NCBI RefSeq assembly: GCF_000498395.2
Contig: NZ_CP010979.1
Coordinates: 3,534,001-3,598,000, forward strand
Source: Pseudomonas putida S13.1.2
GTDB lineage: Bacteria > Pseudomonadota > Gammaproteobacteria > Pseudomonadales > Pseudomonadaceae
Direction of reading: 5' to 3'
DNA: 64,000 nucleotides
Shown here: in pieces, positions 27,291 to 39,544 of the stretch
Layout of the letters: each line of letters opens with the position of its first letter
How positions within the stretch are numbered: the stretch's first letter is position 1
The notes under the pieces: generated by a model
Seen by the model: the letters and a program-made list of their open reading frames with translations, nothing else
Databases searched by the model: none
What the model was told of the DNA's origin: nothing
Made by a program: the position numbers and the translations under genes

Positions 27291-27905
27291 TCACAGTTCG
27301 GCGAAGTTTTTCAGCAGGCCGACACCGAAGTGGTGGCTCTTCTCAGGGTGGAATTGAACGCCGTAGACGTTCCCGGCCTGAACGGCGCAGCTGAACTCCA
27401 GCCCGTAGGAAGACATCGCGGCGCGATGCTGTTGCTGCTCGCAATCAAAGAAGAACGAGTGCAGGAAATAGAAACGCGCCTCTTCTTCGAAACCCTTGAA
27501 CAAGGGGTTTTCGTCGAGCGCAGCCACGTCGTTCCAGCCCATGTGAGGCAACGGCAGATCTGTGAGGTTAGGTACCGACTTGAACGACCGGACGCACCCC
27601 GGCACCCAGCCCAGGCCGGGCAGGCGCCCTTCCTCGCTGCTGTTGGCGAGAATTTGCATGCCCACACAAATGCCCAGTACAGGAACCTTGTGCTGCTGCA
27701 CCATTTCCTCGAGCGCAGGACGCATGCCCGATGCGTCAAGCCGTTCGATCGCGTGGTCGAAGGCGCCGACGCCGGGGAGAATCAGCTTGGTTGCACCCTC
27801 GAGTTGCGCTGCGGTTTGCGCGACCGCAACCGGAATGTGCAAACGTCGATAGACGTTGACGAACGCCTGGATGTTGCCCAAGCCGTAATCAATGATGGTA
27901 ATCAT
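27291..27905 (-). CDS. hisH: HisH-like glutamine amidotransferase subunit for sugar amidination
   Basis: A 204-aa class I glutaminase. The nucleophile is in VLGICVGMQILANSSEEG (Cys of GICVGMQ), and the catalytic His and Glu are in VQFHPEKSH near the C-terminus. N-terminal MITIIDYGLGNI is typical of HisH. It hydrolyses glutamine and passes ammonia to the HisF-like partner 14 bp downstream. Its ATG overlaps the wbpG stop (ATGA), giving the P. aeruginosa-type wbpG/hisH/hisF set. Confidence 0.93.
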   Translation of the reverse strand: MITIIDYGLGNIQAFVNVYRRLHIPVAVAQTAAQLEGATKLILPGVGAFDHAIERLDASGMRPALEEMVQQHKVPVLGICVGMQILANSSEEGRLPGLGWVPGCVRSFKSVPNLTDLPLPHMGWNDVAALDENPLFKGFEEEARFYFLHSFFFDCEQQQHRAAMSSYGLEFSCAVQAGNVYGVQFHPEKSHHFGVGLLKNFAEL

Positions 27906-29038
27906 CTGAACAGCCTTCTTTCTAATCCGATAGCGCTGAGCACTCTCGCCCCAATGCCGATCAGGAAACGTTTGTTTTTGTAGTCACGGAAGGTCTTGTT
28001 CTGACCTTCGAAAATGCCCTGAAGCTCAGGCACAGTCAAGTCCAGCTTGTGCGCGACGTACTCGAACTCGGATTTCAGGAAGTTTTCGTCCATCTCAGGC
28101 TTGGCAATGCGCTCAAGGGCCGCCTCGCGGGTAAGCTGGCCGGTCATGATCAGGCTGGAAAAATGCGCGCGGCGCTTTTCGTAGCCGAACTTGCGGGGCA
28201 TCCAGTAATCTTCATAAAACCGCGTGAAGCGTGACTCGTGGTGCTTATGCTTGAATCGCTTCCAGCCGAACAGCCGCTCCAACGTGGCCTCGGCATCGGC
28301 TTTTACGTAAGGTACGAGATTGAGTGGTTTGACAATCTGCATACCCAGGATGCGCTGGTAATAAATCTTGTAGGTCATGATATCAACCAGCGGGAAGCTC
28401 TTCAGTGCCCGCTTGCCAAATTGACCGTGAATATCACCAAAGAGTGTCTTGTCGATACCGGGGTAGCCGCCCCACTCTTCGGGCTCGCGGCAGCACTCCG
28501 TGGAGTAATTCGCGCCGGTGAGAACATATTTGATCTTGTGCTGGCGTGCGAACTTGTAGAGCGATGAGAAGAAGGCGGCATCCTGCGGCAGATCCTGGTC
28601 GGAAATCTGCGAACGCAGGAACGCGACTTGCAGGTCCTTCATCTCTTCCCAGTTGATCACGTCGGTATAGAGGTCCAGACCGAGGCCGTCAACCAGGCGC
28701 TCAATGTTGCCCACCGCCTGGTCAGTGTTCCAGCCTGCGTCCACGTGGAACAGCAATGGTCTCAGGCCCATGACAGTCTTGGCGATGTAGGCGGCATAAG
28801 AGCTGTCAAGACCGCCGCTCAAACCGATGATGCAGTCGAAATCCTTGCCTTTGCCATGTTCTTTGATTTTTTCTGCGAGCGCCATCAATTCGGACTGGCC
28901 GCGCGCGCCGGTGTCCCAATTGGGCTTGATCTCGCTGTTGAAGTTGGCGCAGTACTCGCAAACACCCTGCTGGTCAAAGCGAATATTCGGGTCACTGGTA
29001 TCCATGATACAACGCGTACAAATTTTGTAATTTTTCAT
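27902..29038 (-). CDS. wbpG: N-acetyl sugar amidotransferase
   Basis: A 378-aa member of the WbpG/PseA family with an adenine-nucleotide alpha-hydrolase fold. Two Cys pairs, CTRCIMD at the N-terminus and CEYC at ~29-32, form a zinc site, and the PP-loop is IIGLSGGLDSSYAAY near 80. It activates an acetamido group with ATP and converts it to acetamidino using HisH/HisF ammonia. ATG 29038 is the likely start (GGAA 9 bases before); a TTG start at 29053 would add five residues. Confidence 0.93.
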   Translation of the reverse strand: MKNYKICTRCIMDTSDPNIRFDQQGVCEYCANFNSEIKPNWDTGARGQSELMALAEKIKEHGKGKDFDCIIGLSGGLDSSYAAYIAKTVMGLRPLLFHVDAGWNTDQAVGNIERLVDGLGLDLYTDVINWEEMKDLQVAFLRSQISDQDLPQDAAFFSSLYKFARQHKIKYVLTGANYSTECCREPEEWGGYPGIDKTLFGDIHGQFGKRALKSFPLVDIMTYKIYYQRILGMQIVKPLNLVPYVKADAEATLERLFGWKRFKHKHHESRFTRFYEDYWMPRKFGYEKRRAHFSSLIMTGQLTREAALERIAKPEMDENFLKSEFEYVAHKLDLTVPELQGIFEGQNKTFRDYKNKRFLIGIGARVLSAIGLERRLFR

Positions 29039-29053
29039 AGTAGGTTCCAGCAA

Positions 29054-30196
29054 TTAGGTCAGCAGGCGCTTTGCCATGCGACGATAATCCAAAAGACTCG
29101 TAGCAATTTCGTAAGACCGCTTCGAGTAAATATCCAATATTCCGGGGTCTGCCTCAATTTTTGCAAAGGCGCTGAGCAAATCGCTTTCGTCTCGAACGGC
29201 CCATCCATTTCCCTGCACAAACGGAACATGACTGGGCACGTCAGCAACAATAATAGGCCGGCGTGCGCAGAGGCTCATCTGCATTGTCGCTGACTGGCTC
29301 CCTGGCTGAACGTAGACATCAGCCGCGCACAACAAATCATATAATTCATCGGCAGGCTTCCAGCCCAAGAAAGTGATACGGGGGTCCCTGGCAATGAGGT
29401 CACGCGCCTCATCGGCGATGGAGTCATGCAGTTGCCCAACGATCAAGAACCGGAAATCTTCAGATTGCGATCGCGAGAACGCCCGAAGACTTTGAACCAG
29501 CTTCTTTTTTGCATCAAACTTCCCAGACTGAATAAACACTATTTGACCGAGATCGACACCCAGCGCCCTGCGTGTTTCAGACCGGATTTTTGTATAGCTT
29601 GAATCATCAGCGATCCTCCCACCCAGTGGAAAAAACTCCATAGACGCATCGTCTATACCGTATTGCCTGCGGCAAAAATCGAGAGTTTCTTGAGAAATGC
29701 AAAGCACCTTGTCTATATTTGGCAGCGCCGCCCTGATGATTGGACGATAGTAAAAGTTGTGAAGCAGTTTTGACAACGTGCTCACTGCGCTATTATTTGC
29801 ATCTTCATGGCTATCGACATAGAGCTTAACATTCGGGTGCTGGTATTTGTACCGTGCAGCGGTGCGCAACTCCCAGCCACACAACCCATGAAACATGATC
29901 ACATCTGGAGCGAACCCCTCAAGAATACGCCCCAACTCTTTATGAATCCTGAGCTTCTTTTTCAAAAAGAACGGGCCGAAGCCACCGTAGGGCAAACGTA
30001 TAACCCGAGCACCATCCGTCCCCATATAATCCCCTGGCGCGGTATAGCCAAGGGTCAAATTATCCAGATAGGTTTCCGTGGACGCCACCACTAACACATC
30101 GTGACCGGTGGCTACGTGCTCGCGCACCAGTTCATTTTCTTGATACCGATAGCCATCTATATAAAAACATGACACACACAGATGAATTATTTTCAT
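29054..30196 (-). CDS. GT4-family glycosyltransferase
   Basis: A 380-aa GT-B glycosyltransferase. The N-terminus [21 protein letters not shown] resembles acceptor domains of O-antigen GT4 enzymes; the C-terminal domain shows [49 protein letters not shown] and [15 protein letters not shown], where the expected donor-binding Glu is hard to place. It should add one sugar of the repeat, perhaps the diamino-uronic acid, as it is clustered with wbpG. Start and stop overlap the neighbouring acetyltransferase gene (ATGA). Base use is clearly more A/T-rich than in the flanks. Confidence 0.85.
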   Translation of the reverse strand: MKIIHLCVSCFYIDGYRYQENELVREHVATGHDVLVVASTETYLDNLTLGYTAPGDYMGTDGARVIRLPYGGFGPFFLKKKLRIHKELGRILEGFAPDVIMFHGLCGWELRTAARYKYQHPNVKLYVDSHEDANNSAVSTLSKLLHNFYYRPIIRAALPNIDKVLCISQETLDFCRRQYGIDDASMEFFPLGGRIADDSSYTKIRSETRRALGVDLGQIVFIQSGKFDAKKKLVQSLRAFSRSQSEDFRFLIVGQLHDSIADEARDLIARDPRITFLGWKPADELYDLLCAADVYVQPGSQSATMQMSLCARRPIIVADVPSHVPFVQGNGWAVRDESDLLSAFAKIEADPGILDIYSKRSYEIATSLLDYRRMAKRLLT

Positions 30197-30816
30197 AGCA
30201 AATTCTGACTTCTCAAAAAAGCTTCTGGATCGGTGAAATGAACAGCAGCCGCACTCAACTGCTCATCCGATAGCTCCCACCAACGACTTTTCAGAAGGCC
30301 GTCAATAATGGACTCAGTAAATCTGTAACGTATCAGGCGTGCCGGGTTACCGCCATAGATAGCATAAGGAGGGACATCTTTGGTGACCACGCTGCCCATC
30401 CCTATCACAGCCCCGGTTCCGATCGTAACCCCGCCCTTGATCAAAACGCCCTCCCCGATCCAGACATCGTGCCCTATCGTCGTGGTAGGCTCCCAACGGT
30501 AGTCATGCCGAGAGAATTTCTTCTTGATACTCTCTTTATGCGCCAGAAACACTGGACTGGTAGAGACGTACTCGATTGGGTGTCGCGCGCCCCCCACCAC
30601 AACATTATTGGCAACTGAACAGAATGACCCAATAGTAGTTTTTATAAACGTGCAATCATACCCGCAAAAGCTATGCTCACCAAAGCGGGTGGTAAACAAG
30701 GTACTGCCAGATTCCACTTTAGAACTACGAGGCACATGCGAGTCGATCAGCGCAGATCCTCGTGATTTTTTTAGTATCCGCGAGATGATATATCCAATCA
30801 CAGTCGATGCCCCCAT
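30193..30816 (-). CDS. Hexapeptide-repeat (CatB-type) O-acetyltransferase
   Basis: A 207-aa left-handed beta-helix acyltransferase. Imperfect hexapeptide repeats run through [35 protein letters not shown] and [17 protein letters not shown], ending in [13 protein letters not shown]. The likely catalytic His is in [12 protein letters not shown]. It probably acetylates a sugar of the O-unit in the cytoplasm with acetyl-CoA. It overlaps the 3' end of wzy by 19 bases and the next gene by 4. Confidence 0.85.
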   Translation of the reverse strand: MGASTVIGYIISRILKKSRGSALIDSHVPRSSKVESGSTLFTTRFGEHSFCGYDCTFIKTTIGSFCSVANNVVVGGARHPIEYVSTSPVFLAHKESIKKKFSRHDYRWEPTTTIGHDVWIGEGVLIKGGVTIGTGAVIGMGSVVTKDVPPYAIYGGNPARLIRYRFTESIIDGLLKSRWWELSDEQLSAAAVHFTDPEAFLRSQNLL

Positions 30817-32180
30817 AGTTTAATTCTGAACCTGTCAAACCAAAGCACTGCGATCCACAGCCCCCCGCCAAAGGAAGCCAACATGGTAAAAAAAGGTCCA
30901 TTCGTGGTTACAAATGCGAGGGGGAAAAGTGCCGTCAGGAGCAACACCTTGTTCCACCCTTGGGACACCCAATCCAGTGCAATCAACCAAGCTGTGTAAA
31001 GCACAAAAATCACCAGTATCCCCGGGGCACCGGCAGCGGCCACACCATCGGTAGCTACAAAACTCGCATTCGACTGACTCTGTACACCGAGCACCCGTTC
31101 AGCCAGAATTTTGCCAAGAAGCGGCCACTTTTCATCAGTTGCAAACGCTGCAGGGACATCAGCTAACCGACCGATACCAGACACGTGAGCCCAGTAAGTA
31201 AAACCTTGCGCAGCGAAAAGATCATAATATTGGGTAACAAACAGACCAGGGTACGCGATCAAACGCGTATAAAAATAGAAGCCCAACTCTCTGAAAACAC
31301 CAATCTGATCGTAGAGCGCTGCAATCAGGCAGACCATCACCCCGCCGCCCGTAAACAAATACGCCGGGTTATTAGGATTGCTGCCGCGTCTTTTGATAAT
31401 GAACGCCATCAAAAACATCGCGAAAGGCATCAGAAACACCGTTCGTTCAGCGGTGATCATGAACACAAAAATAAAACCAGCAAAACCGAGCAGAGCGATC
31501 AGGACACGCCTCGACACCAAACCGGTAGCAAAAAGCACTGGAGAGAAAAAATAGGCTAAGTAAACCTGGCAATACCCTATAAACAAAGAGGTGGCCGCCC
31601 CCTTCTCCCTTTGCGCGTAAATATCATCCACGCCCGAAAATGAAAGAATGTCCCGGTACGTCAGGAGCAAGACGAAAAAGGAAGTTAGCGAGCCCAGCAC
31701 GCAGGCAAGCAACAGAGGCCTCGATAACGATCTGGAAGCGCTACTCCGCGAGGGAACACAGCGAACAGCTAAGCAACACCCGACAAGACCGATGCAAAAA
31801 CAAAAGAACAACCAGAAGTAACGCTCGACGGAGTCGGCATGATTAAGCATTCCGATGACGACCGCTGGTAGGTAGACGCAAAACACTAAAGCATAGATAA
31901 ATAAAGTGGACGGCCGCGTCAGATACAATGGCATAACAAAAGCAGGAACCACCCCCAAGATTATAATGAGCAGCATATTGCTCAGATAAAAATTAGGTGA
32001 ATTGAACCCCCAAAAGCCCTGCTCCAGAGAGAGGTATCTATCATGGCCATAAACAAGAGCAAAAAGATAAAATACCACGGCGACCAATAGCTTTATGCGT
32101 GGCAAACTTACTAACAGCAGAGAAGCTGGCAGCACTGAGGCATCCTGCTCCCTATAACGACCCAATATTTCATTGTCCAT
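30798..32180 (-). CDS. wzy: O-antigen polymerase (Wzy-like)
   Basis: A 460-aa polytopic inner-membrane protein with ten or more hydrophobic segments and a large hydrophilic loop at about 310-380 ([20 protein letters not shown]...). That layout, and its place between a flippase and glycosyltransferases with no other polymerase candidate, supports Wzy, which joins lipid-linked repeats in the periplasm. Wzy proteins share little sequence, so the call rests on topology and context. One of the most A/T-rich genes of the window, as usual for wzy. Confidence 0.75.
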   Translation of the reverse strand: MDNEILGRYREQDASVLPASLLLVSLPRIKLLVAVVFYLFALVYGHDRYLSLEQGFWGFNSPNFYLSNMLLIIILGVVPAFVMPLYLTRPSTLFIYALVFCVYLPAVVIGMLNHADSVERYFWLFFCFCIGLVGCCLAVRCVPSRSSASRSLSRPLLLACVLGSLTSFFVLLLTYRDILSFSGVDDIYAQREKGAATSLFIGYCQVYLAYFFSPVLFATGLVSRRVLIALLGFAGFIFVFMITAERTVFLMPFAMFLMAFIIKRRGSNPNNPAYLFTGGGVMVCLIAALYDQIGVFRELGFYFYTRLIAYPGLFVTQYYDLFAAQGFTYWAHVSGIGRLADVPAAFATDEKWPLLGKILAERVLGVQSQSNASFVATDGVAAAGAPGILVIFVLYTAWLIALDWVSQGWNKVLLLTALFPLAFVTTNGPFFTMLASFGGGLWIAVLWFDRFRIKLWGHRL

Positions 32181-32290
32181 TATGATCTATCGCTCTCGGT
32201 TAGCCGTCGCATTGTCGTTTCTGCCGATACAATTTTCTTTACCTATCACAGCACACCCACGCCAAGCTTTTAACTACATCCATCAACACG
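32181..32290. other. Intercistronic gap between wzx and wzy
   Basis: These 110 bp are A/T-rich and hold no gene or clear hairpin. It is one of the few gaps over 60 bp inside an otherwise tightly packed operon, so it may contain an internal promoter, but no consensus is evident. Confidence 0.35.
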
Positions 32291-33574
32291 TCAAACTTTT
32301 TTCATTGCCGCCTCGCCGACCCTGACCGCGTAAATGATCAAAAAACGAGCACATAAGAGATCTAGGAGATACACGGCCGACACCTGCACGACATAAAATA
32401 GCAAGAATTCTTTGAAATCAAGGGCAAAATGAGTAGCTACCGTAAGTAGCACTCCTGTTGCCGTCAACCTGAACACATGTAATGCAGGCATGTACCAGTT
32501 GTAGCGAAGCACCAATGAGACGCGATCCAAGGGGGTACTGACGAAGGCACTGAGAGCGGCCACCATCAGAACTTGCGCGTACTGTCCGGCATCAACCCAT
32601 TGGTCTCCCAAGACAAACGGATAAAGCCAAGGGGACAAAATACCAGCGCACAGGTAGATCGGAATTCCAAATAACGCCAGTTTTCGTAGGGTCATGTTCC
32701 AAAGCCCTCTGAGCACCAGCGGTTCCTCCGCGTGCGACGCCGCACGCTGATAGAAAACCTGGCCAATGGCGGCACCTATCAATCCAGAAGGAAGGAAGAT
32801 CGTTGCCATGACCATCGAGAATTGCCCAAGGACTTCCGTACCGTATACCGCCGATATGTAAAAAATGGGTGCCGCACTGCTAACCGTAACCAGGATATGT
32901 GACATCACCAAGGCGTTGGCACCACTGGCATGTTTTTTTAAAGGGCTCACAGTACCCTGTGCATGTACGCGAGCGCCGAAAATAAGGTCTTTAGAGTAGG
33001 GAAGAAGGGCGCCAATTTTACCCAATGCACTAAATAATGTCGTAAAAATTAGACCGCTCGCGGTTACCGCCGCCAACACTGCACCCGACGCAATATAGGC
33101 TGACTTACCAAACACTTCCGATAGTGCGGAGATCTTGTAGGCACCTGAGCGCTGGGCATTGTGTTGAAACGCCAACGCCAGAGACACTAGAAATGCGCTG
33201 ATCGGTGCAACAATTAGTACTTCAGCGCCTTGATCAATCAACAACAATTGCGCAATGTCCGCCGAGAATGCGTACAATGCAACGGTGAGTACAACCCCCG
33301 AAACGAAGCCAAGTTTTATTACCCCAGAGAATAACCAACGCGCTTGCTGGTCATCTTTAAGCATCTGAAAAAAGTACTCATACCTCCAAGTCATTATCCC
33401 CGCAAAAAACATTACAAGCTGCAAGAAAATATTCTGTACCGCGAACTCCTGAGGCGCATATAGCCTCGACAGCAACGGAATACCTAACACCCCTATAACT
33501 TGTGCAACAGTGTTTCCTGATGCTTGCAAAAAAATATCTCGCCAATACGACGAGACATACGCAAAAACTTTCAT
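32291..33574 (-). CDS. wzx: O-unit flippase (Wzx-like, MOP superfamily)
   Basis: A 427-aa membrane protein with about twelve hydrophobic segments. The N-terminal GNTVAQVIGVLGIPLLSRLYAPQEF is typical of polysaccharide exporters, whose first helix ends with an (S)RL(Y)xPxxF motif. It flips undecaprenyl-linked O-units to the periplasm for Wzy. Its ATG overlaps the wbpE stop (ATGA). A/T-rich like wzy. Confidence 0.88.
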   Translation of the reverse strand: MKVFAYVSSYWRDIFLQASGNTVAQVIGVLGIPLLSRLYAPQEFAVQNIFLQLVMFFAGIMTWRYEYFFQMLKDDQQARWLFSGVIKLGFVSGVVLTVALYAFSADIAQLLLIDQGAEVLIVAPISAFLVSLALAFQHNAQRSGAYKISALSEVFGKSAYIASGAVLAAVTASGLIFTTLFSALGKIGALLPYSKDLIFGARVHAQGTVSPLKKHASGANALVMSHILVTVSSAAPIFYISAVYGTEVLGQFSMVMATIFLPSGLIGAAIGQVFYQRAASHAEEPLVLRGLWNMTLRKLALFGIPIYLCAGILSPWLYPFVLGDQWVDAGQYAQVLMVAALSAFVSTPLDRVSLVLRYNWYMPALHVFRLTATGVLLTVATHFALDFKEFLLFYVVQVSAVYLLDLLCARFLIIYAVRVGEAAMKKV

Positions 33575-34668
33575 TTACTCGTACCGCACGCATAGATCAG
33601 AGCGTCTGCTACAGCTTTGATTTCGGCATCACTCAAGTAGGGGTGCATCGGCAAACTCAAAACCCTGGTCGCCAGTGCGTCCCCTACCGGGAGATAAGTG
33701 TCAGAAGCGACGGCGGCTTGTTTGTTAAGAGGAATGGGATAGTGAACCACACTCGGCACACCCTTTATTTTCAACTCCGCCTGGACTTTTTCTCGATTCT
33801 CTACCTGGACAGTGAATTGTGCAAAGACCGAGGTATTATCCGCTGCAATGTGGGTGAGTTTGATTGAATCCTGCCCACTCAAAAGTTCAGAGTAACGTTT
33901 CGCCACCTGCTGACGAAGCATTATTTCGCTATCAAAAATATCGAGCTTTGCCAGAAGTATAGCGGCTTGTAGAGTGTCTAGTCGGCTGTTGACGCCTACC
34001 CTTATATGGTGATATCGCTTTTCCTGGCCGTGCCGGGCAATCTGGCGAATAACGAGAGCAAGCGCTGGGTCGTTAGTAAATATTGCACCTCCATCACCAT
34101 AACCGCCGAGGGGTTTACTTGGGAAAAAACTGGTGCATGCCACTGTGGTCAACCCACACGAGCGCCGCCCGTTATACGTAGCCCCGAAGCTCTGCGCCGC
34201 ATCCTCAATAACGGGTAGATTATATTTTTCTGCAATCTGGTTGATCGCATCAAAATCAGCGCACTGCCCATACAGCGAAACGGGCACTATCGCCTTCGTT
34301 CGGGGCGTTATGGCAGCCTCCAGTTGCGCTACATCCAGGTTGCATGTCCGTTCATCAACATCGACGTACACAGGCTTCGCGCCGAGCAGCGCAACGGTTT
34401 CAGCCGTCGCAATGTAGGTGAAGCCCGGCGTGATCACTTCGTCACCAGGCCCGATACCAAGTGCCATTTGAACAATTTGCAAAGCATCAGTACCGTTGGC
34501 GCAGGTAATGCAATGCGACACCCCTACATAAGCCGCTAGACGCTCCTCCAACTCGGCTACTTCAGGGCCCAGGATGTATTGGCCATGACTCAATACGCGC
34601 TGAATACCGGCATCGATAGAAGCCTTGATGCGTGTTTGTTGCTGTTTCAGGTCGATGAACTCAATCAT
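33571..34668 (-). CDS. wbpE: UDP-3-keto-GlcNAcA 3-aminotransferase
   Basis: A 365-aa DegT/DnrJ/EryC1 aminotransferase. ANGTDALQIVQMALG, VIEDAAQSFGATYNGRRSCG and the PLP lysine in FFPSKPLGGYGDGGA are clear. It puts the 3-amino group on the oxidised sugar from WbpA/WbpB. MIEFIDLK matches the P. aeruginosa WbpE N-terminus, so ATG 34668 is preferred over TTG 34674; the wbpD stop lies 2 bp upstream. Confidence 0.95.
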   Translation of the reverse strand: MIEFIDLKQQQTRIKASIDAGIQRVLSHGQYILGPEVAELEERLAAYVGVSHCITCANGTDALQIVQMALGIGPGDEVITPGFTYIATAETVALLGAKPVYVDVDERTCNLDVAQLEAAITPRTKAIVPVSLYGQCADFDAINQIAEKYNLPVIEDAAQSFGATYNGRRSCGLTTVACTSFFPSKPLGGYGDGGAIFTNDPALALVIRQIARHGQEKRYHHIRVGVNSRLDTLQAAILLAKLDIFDSEIMLRQQVAKRYSELLSGQDSIKLTHIAADNTSVFAQFTVQVENREKVQAELKIKGVPSVVHYPIPLNKQAAVASDTYLPVGDALATRVLSLPMHPYLSDAEIKAVADALIYACGTSK

Positions 34669-34670
34669 GA

Positions 34671-35246
34671 TCAAGCATCCAATTTTTCAAGGGAATTACC
34701 GCGCACTACATACGTTGCACCAGTTGTTGAACAGGTGGCCTGGCCATCTGTGCCTATCTCCAATTGCTCGCCAAACTCGCTCATCCATCCGATCTGTTTG
34801 GCCGGTACTCCGACCATCAACGCATAAGCCGGTACATCCTTGTTAACCACCGCGCCCGCACCTACAAAAGCAAATTCGCCAATTGTGACCCCGCAAACAA
34901 TCGTGCAATTCGCCCCCAGAGTTGCGCCCTTTTTCACAAGGGTGTCTCGATACTGGTCCTTGCGCTCGATGAGCGAGCGTGGGTTGTAGACGTTGGTGAA
35001 GACCATGCTTGGTCCGCAGAACACCCCGTCCTCCAATGTAACATTGTCGTACACCGACACGTTGTTCTGAATCTTGCAGCGGTCACCAATCACGACCTTG
35101 TTGCCGACAAAGACGTTCTGTCCAAGTGAAACACCTGCACCGATCCGGGCGCCGCTACATACATGGACGAAATGCCAAACGCGCGAATCTTTGCCAATCT
35201 GCGCGCCTTCATCGACGATTGCACTGGGGTGCTGATAATGATTCAT
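34671..35246 (-). CDS. wbpD: UDP-GlcNAc3NA 3-N-acetyltransferase
   Basis: A 191-aa left-handed beta-helix enzyme. [20 protein letters not shown] and repeats such as [20 protein letters not shown] and [23 protein letters not shown] are those of WbpD/WlbB, with [21 protein letters not shown] at the C-terminus. It makes UDP-2,3-diacetamido-glucuronate. Its ATG overlaps the stop of the acyltransferase gene (ATGA), as in the P. aeruginosa wbpA-B-C-D-E order. Confidence 0.95.
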   Translation of the reverse strand: MNHYQHPSAIVDEGAQIGKDSRVWHFVHVCSGARIGAGVSLGQNVFVGNKVVIGDRCKIQNNVSVYDNVTLEDGVFCGPSMVFTNVYNPRSLIERKDQYRDTLVKKGATLGANCTIVCGVTIGEFAFVGAGAVVNKDVPAYALMVGVPAKQIGWMSEFGEQLEIGTDGQATCSTTGATYVVRGNSLEKLDA

Positions 35247-37135
35247 TGCTTGAGACTCACGCTGGATTGAGTTTGGTTGAACAACTGCTGTAGCCGTCCG
35301 CCCGCAAAATGTCCGTAGCGGCGCGCGCCAATTTCATTCAGATGGTGGTTATCCATGTAGATAAGCGCTCCATGCTCGTAAGGTGCGTCAGCAAAAAAGC
35401 CTGAATTGGAGAAATCCATAAAATGCACACCTGCCCTGCCCGCAGTAAGCCTTTCCAGCTGTTGGTTGGCGACGCGCCATTCACTATTGAAAGCCAGCGT
35501 TGCTGGCAGCCCAAGCTCCCTGAACCGGCGCACCCGTTGTACATCGGAGCGAAACATGGGCACTTGCCCCAGGATAATAACCTGCTTGCGTGCTGCAGCA
35601 GCATCCTCCAGAAACGCCTGGAGCGCCGTTACAAACGCCGGGCTTTGCATCTGGTACTGCCACATGCCGGCGATAATCACTTTATCCATTATCGGCAGCG
35701 CCTGCTCTACCGCTACGATCTGCGCGCGGCAAGCCTGTCGAGCATAATCAGGCAGGCGCTCTATGTCGAAGCGCGGGATAGGCACACAACTACTCGCAGT
35801 GAGGACGCGGTAAGCAACCCCCTGTTCGACGCCGGCCTGATCAAAAAAATAGTTCAGCTGAGCGGCGTGGCTATCCCCGATAACCAGAATCGAAGGGACC
35901 GTACTGACCAGGCCCCGTTTGCATTCACCTACCAATTGCCCGTGACAAATCAGCTCAGGCGCAGCATAGCGAGCCTGCTCGACCGGCACCGGGCCTACCA
36001 GCAACGTGTTTAGCCTCGCACTCAGCAGAGTAACCAAAGCGATACCGACCGCTACAACCGCAAAGCCAGGCGCCAACTGTCGGATGCTCCGCAATAGACG
36101 CGCAGGTTGCTCGATAAAGCGATAAGACAGCCAGGCCAGGCCAAACGAAGCCACCACAACAACGGATAACCACTGTCCGCTTAGCTCATACTGCCCTGTG
36201 TAATAGCGAATAAATGCCAGCACCGGCCAATGCCATAGATACAGAGAATAAGAGATGCCGCCGACCCATACCAAGCCTGAGCTGGCCAAGAGATTATTGA
36301 CCGGGCCTCGCCGTGCCGCGATCAACAGTGCGGTACCTAGGCAAGGTGCGAGCGACCAGAAACCGGGGAATCGAGTTTTATCAATCAGCACAAAACTGGC
36401 TGCAAGCAAGCCCAGGCCCAGCAAGCCGAGAAGCGTCGAAACAAGCGAGGGTATTTCACGATCTCGTAGACCGAGAGCGACTGCGCCCCCCACCAGGAAT
36501 TCAGGGGTGCGAGCGAGGAGCGAGAAATATTGGCTGCCCTGCGCCCCCTCCTGCACTCTCATTGTGCTCCACACTAGCAGAATGGCCGCCGTCAGCAAGA
36601 GGCCGGGCAGGCGCCATGAACGCGGTAAACAAAGCAGCACCAGAGGGAAGAACAGATAGAACTGCATTTCTATGGCCAGCGACCAGGTATGCAGCAGCGG
36701 CAACTCTTCTGCACGAGGGGCGAAATAACTGCCAAAATCTGCGAAATAATGATTACTGGCAAAAAACACCGCCGACTTCAAGCTCTGGTGAAAAAGCTCG
36801 TAGTCCGCAGCTAGGAATAGTATTGACGACACTAAGCTGACAGCCGCCAGCATTGCCGCGTAGGCGGGAACGATGCGTTTGATACGGTTCAGGTAGAAGC
36901 CTGCCAAGTGGATCTTCTGCCCCGGCTCAGTCAGTAGCGCCGTAATAATAAAGCCCGATATAACAAAAAACACAGAGACGCCGACGAACCCCGACGGGAG
37001 CCAGGTGCTGTCCATGTGGTAAATAAGAACTGCCAAAACCGCTATCGCGCGCAGCCCCTGAACGTCCAGCCGCATGTCCTTACGCGACCGTAACCAGTTC
37101 AAGTTCTTCGATAAAGTCTCATTGTTATTGGACAA
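35243..37135 (-). CDS. wbpC: Acyltransferase-3/SGNH O-acetyltransferase (WbpC/OafA-like)
   Basis: A 630-aa protein with an N-terminal acyltransferase-3 membrane domain ([49 protein letters not shown]; about ten segments to ~370) and a C-terminal periplasmic SGNH domain ([25 protein letters not shown] with the Asp/His pair). Such fusions O-acetylate LPS or O-antigen. It holds the position of wbpC. The long start is TTG 37135 with AAGG about 14 bases before; ATG 37075 (MRLDVQ) is an alternative. Confidence 0.88.
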   Translation of the reverse strand: MSNNNETLSKNLNWLRSRKDMRLDVQGLRAIAVLAVLIYHMDSTWLPSGFVGVSVFFVISGFIITALLTEPGQKIHLAGFYLNRIKRIVPAYAAMLAAVSLVSSILFLAADYELFHQSLKSAVFFASNHYFADFGSYFAPRAEELPLLHTWSLAIEMQFYLFFPLVLLCLPRSWRLPGLLLTAAILLVWSTMRVQEGAQGSQYFSLLARTPEFLVGGAVALGLRDREIPSLVSTLLGLLGLGLLAASFVLIDKTRFPGFWSLAPCLGTALLIAARRGPVNNLLASSGLVWVGGISYSLYLWHWPVLAFIRYYTGQYELSGQWLSVVVVASFGLAWLSYRFIEQPARLLRSIRQLAPGFAVVAVGIALVTLLSARLNTLLVGPVPVEQARYAAPELICHGQLVGECKRGLVSTVPSILVIGDSHAAQLNYFFDQAGVEQGVAYRVLTASSCVPIPRFDIERLPDYARQACRAQIVAVEQALPIMDKVIIAGMWQYQMQSPAFVTALQAFLEDAAAARKQVIILGQVPMFRSDVQRVRRFRELGLPATLAFNSEWRVANQQLERLTAGRAGVHFMDFSNSGFFADAPYEHGALIYMDNHHLNEIGARRYGHFAGGRLQQLFNQTQSSVSLKQ

Positions 37136-37173
37136 GCTGACTAAGACCTTATTGGTTGTATCGCATCTGGAAA

Positions 37174-37191
37174 GGCGGCCTACAGGCCGCC
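37174..37191 (-). other. Perfect hairpin between wbpB and wbpC
   Basis: GGCGGCCT / AGGCCGCC stem of 8 bp with a 2-nt loop lies 17 bases past the wbpB stop. On the minus strand CTTTCC follows, a poor T-run. It may mark an mRNA processing or stability site, or a partial terminator inside the operon. Confidence 0.5.
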
Positions 37192-37207
37192 CGATATCAC
37201 TGGGGCT

Positions 37208-38167
<960 letters not shown>

Positions 38168-38230
38168 TTACCAAACAGGTGAACCCGCCCAGAGCCAGAA
38201 CCCGGGCGGATGGGTAAATCTACTCGGAGT

Positions 38231-39544
38231 TCAAGCCTTGATGATATGAGCAGCCGGAGAACGGTACTTACCACGGCTGTCTACAATCAACCTGGCCTTG
38301 GCTTCGATCAGCGCATAGTCGAACTTGTCGTGGTCGGTAGCCAACAGCACAGCATCGAACGAAGCCAGGTTCTCTGCCGTCAAGAGCTCACTGCGAAGGT
38401 CGAAATGATGCTCGCGCATTTTCGGGAATACCGGCACATGCGGGTCACTGTAGGCAACCACGCCACCTTTAGCCTGGATCAACTCCATGATCTCGACCGA
38501 GGGCGATTCACGCATATCATCGACGTTCTTCTTATAAGCAATGCCCAGCACCAGGATTCGGCTCCCTTTCAACGCCTTGCCTGCTTCATTCAAACCATCC
38601 ATCAGCTTACCAAGGACATACTCCGGCATACCCTGGTTGACCTCACCCGAGAGCTCGATGAAACGGGTGTTGACACCGTACTCTCGCGCCTTCCAGGTCA
38701 GGTAGAAGGGGTCGATAGGAATGCAATGTCCACCAAGCCCTGGGCCGGGATAGTAAGCGGTAAAACCAAATGGCTTGGTTGCTGCGGCATCCACCACTTC
38801 AAAGATATCGATGCCCATGCGGTCAGCGACAATTTTCATTTCGTTGACCAGACCGATGTTGACGGCACGATGAATGTTCTCCAGCAGCTTGGTCATCTCG
38901 GCAGCCTTGGTCGAACTCACTGGTACGACTTTTTCGATGGCCTGGTCATACAGGGCGATGCCTACTTCCAGGCAATTTGACGTATGCCCACCGATGACTT
39001 TGGGGATCGTGCGTGTTTCGAAGTTCGGATTGCCCGGGTCTTCCCGCTCGGGTGAGTAAACAAGGAAGATATCCTCCCCTACCTTTAAACCACCTTCTTG
39101 CACGCGCGGGAGCAATTCCTCCTCGGTGGTACCGGGGTAGGTAGTACTTTCCAGAGACACTACCTGACCGCCCCGCAGATAGGGCTTTATCGCATCGGTT
39201 GTATTGATGACGAAGCTCATGTCAGGTTCGCGATATTTGTTCAGAGGCGTAGGGACGCAAAGAATGAGGGCGTCGCACTCGCTGGCCCGACTAAAATCTG
39301 TGGTCGCCTCGAACCCTTGCTGGCGGGCCGCAGCGATTCGCTCACTGGAAAGATGCTCGATGTAGCTCTGGCCTGCGTTCAAGCGTTCAACTTTTACTTC
39401 GTCAATGTCTATGCCTAAAACGTTAAAGCCTATAGCGTTGTAACGCAGCATCAAGGGCAAGCCAACATAGCCCAGTCCCACTATACCGATCAGAGCTGTT
39501 TTACCCTTGAACTTCTCAACCGCCTGCTTCTTGAGATCTGTCAT
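38231..39544 (-). CDS. wbpA: UDP-GlcNAc 6-dehydrogenase
   Basis: A 437-aa UDP-sugar dehydrogenase: [15 protein letters not shown] at the N-terminus, [23 protein letters not shown] and the catalytic Cys in [14 protein letters not shown]. It oxidises UDP-GlcNAc to UDP-GlcNAcA, the entry of the diamino-uronate branch. ATG 39544 gives the length of P. aeruginosa WbpA; an upstream in-frame codon at 39583 adds 13 unconserved residues. Confidence 0.96.
   Translation of the reverse strand: MTDLKKQAVEKFKGKTALIGIVGLGYVGLPLMLRYNAIGFNVLGIDIDEVKVERLNAGQSYIEHLSSERIAAARQQGFEATTDFSRASECDALILCVPTPLNKYREPDMSFVINTTDAIKPYLRGGQVVSLESTTYPGTTEEELLPRVQEGGLKVGEDIFLVYSPEREDPGNPNFETRTIPKVIGGHTSNCLEVGIALYDQAIEKVVPVSSTKAAEMTKLLENIHRAVNIGLVNEMKIVADRMGIDIFEVVDAAATKPFGFTAYYPGPGLGGHCIPIDPFYLTWKAREYGVNTRFIELSGEVNQGMPEYVLGKLMDGLNEAGKALKGSRILVLGIAYKKNVDDMRESPSVEIMELIQAKGGVVAYSDPHVPVFPKMREHHFDLRSELLTAENLASFDAVLLATDHDKFDYALIEAKARLIVDSRGKYRSPAAHIIKA

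Noticed and set aside
26494..27905. hisH and hisF as histidine-synthesis genes
   Set aside because: They lie between wbpG and fnlA with no other his genes, the known arrangement of amidino-sugar paralogues.
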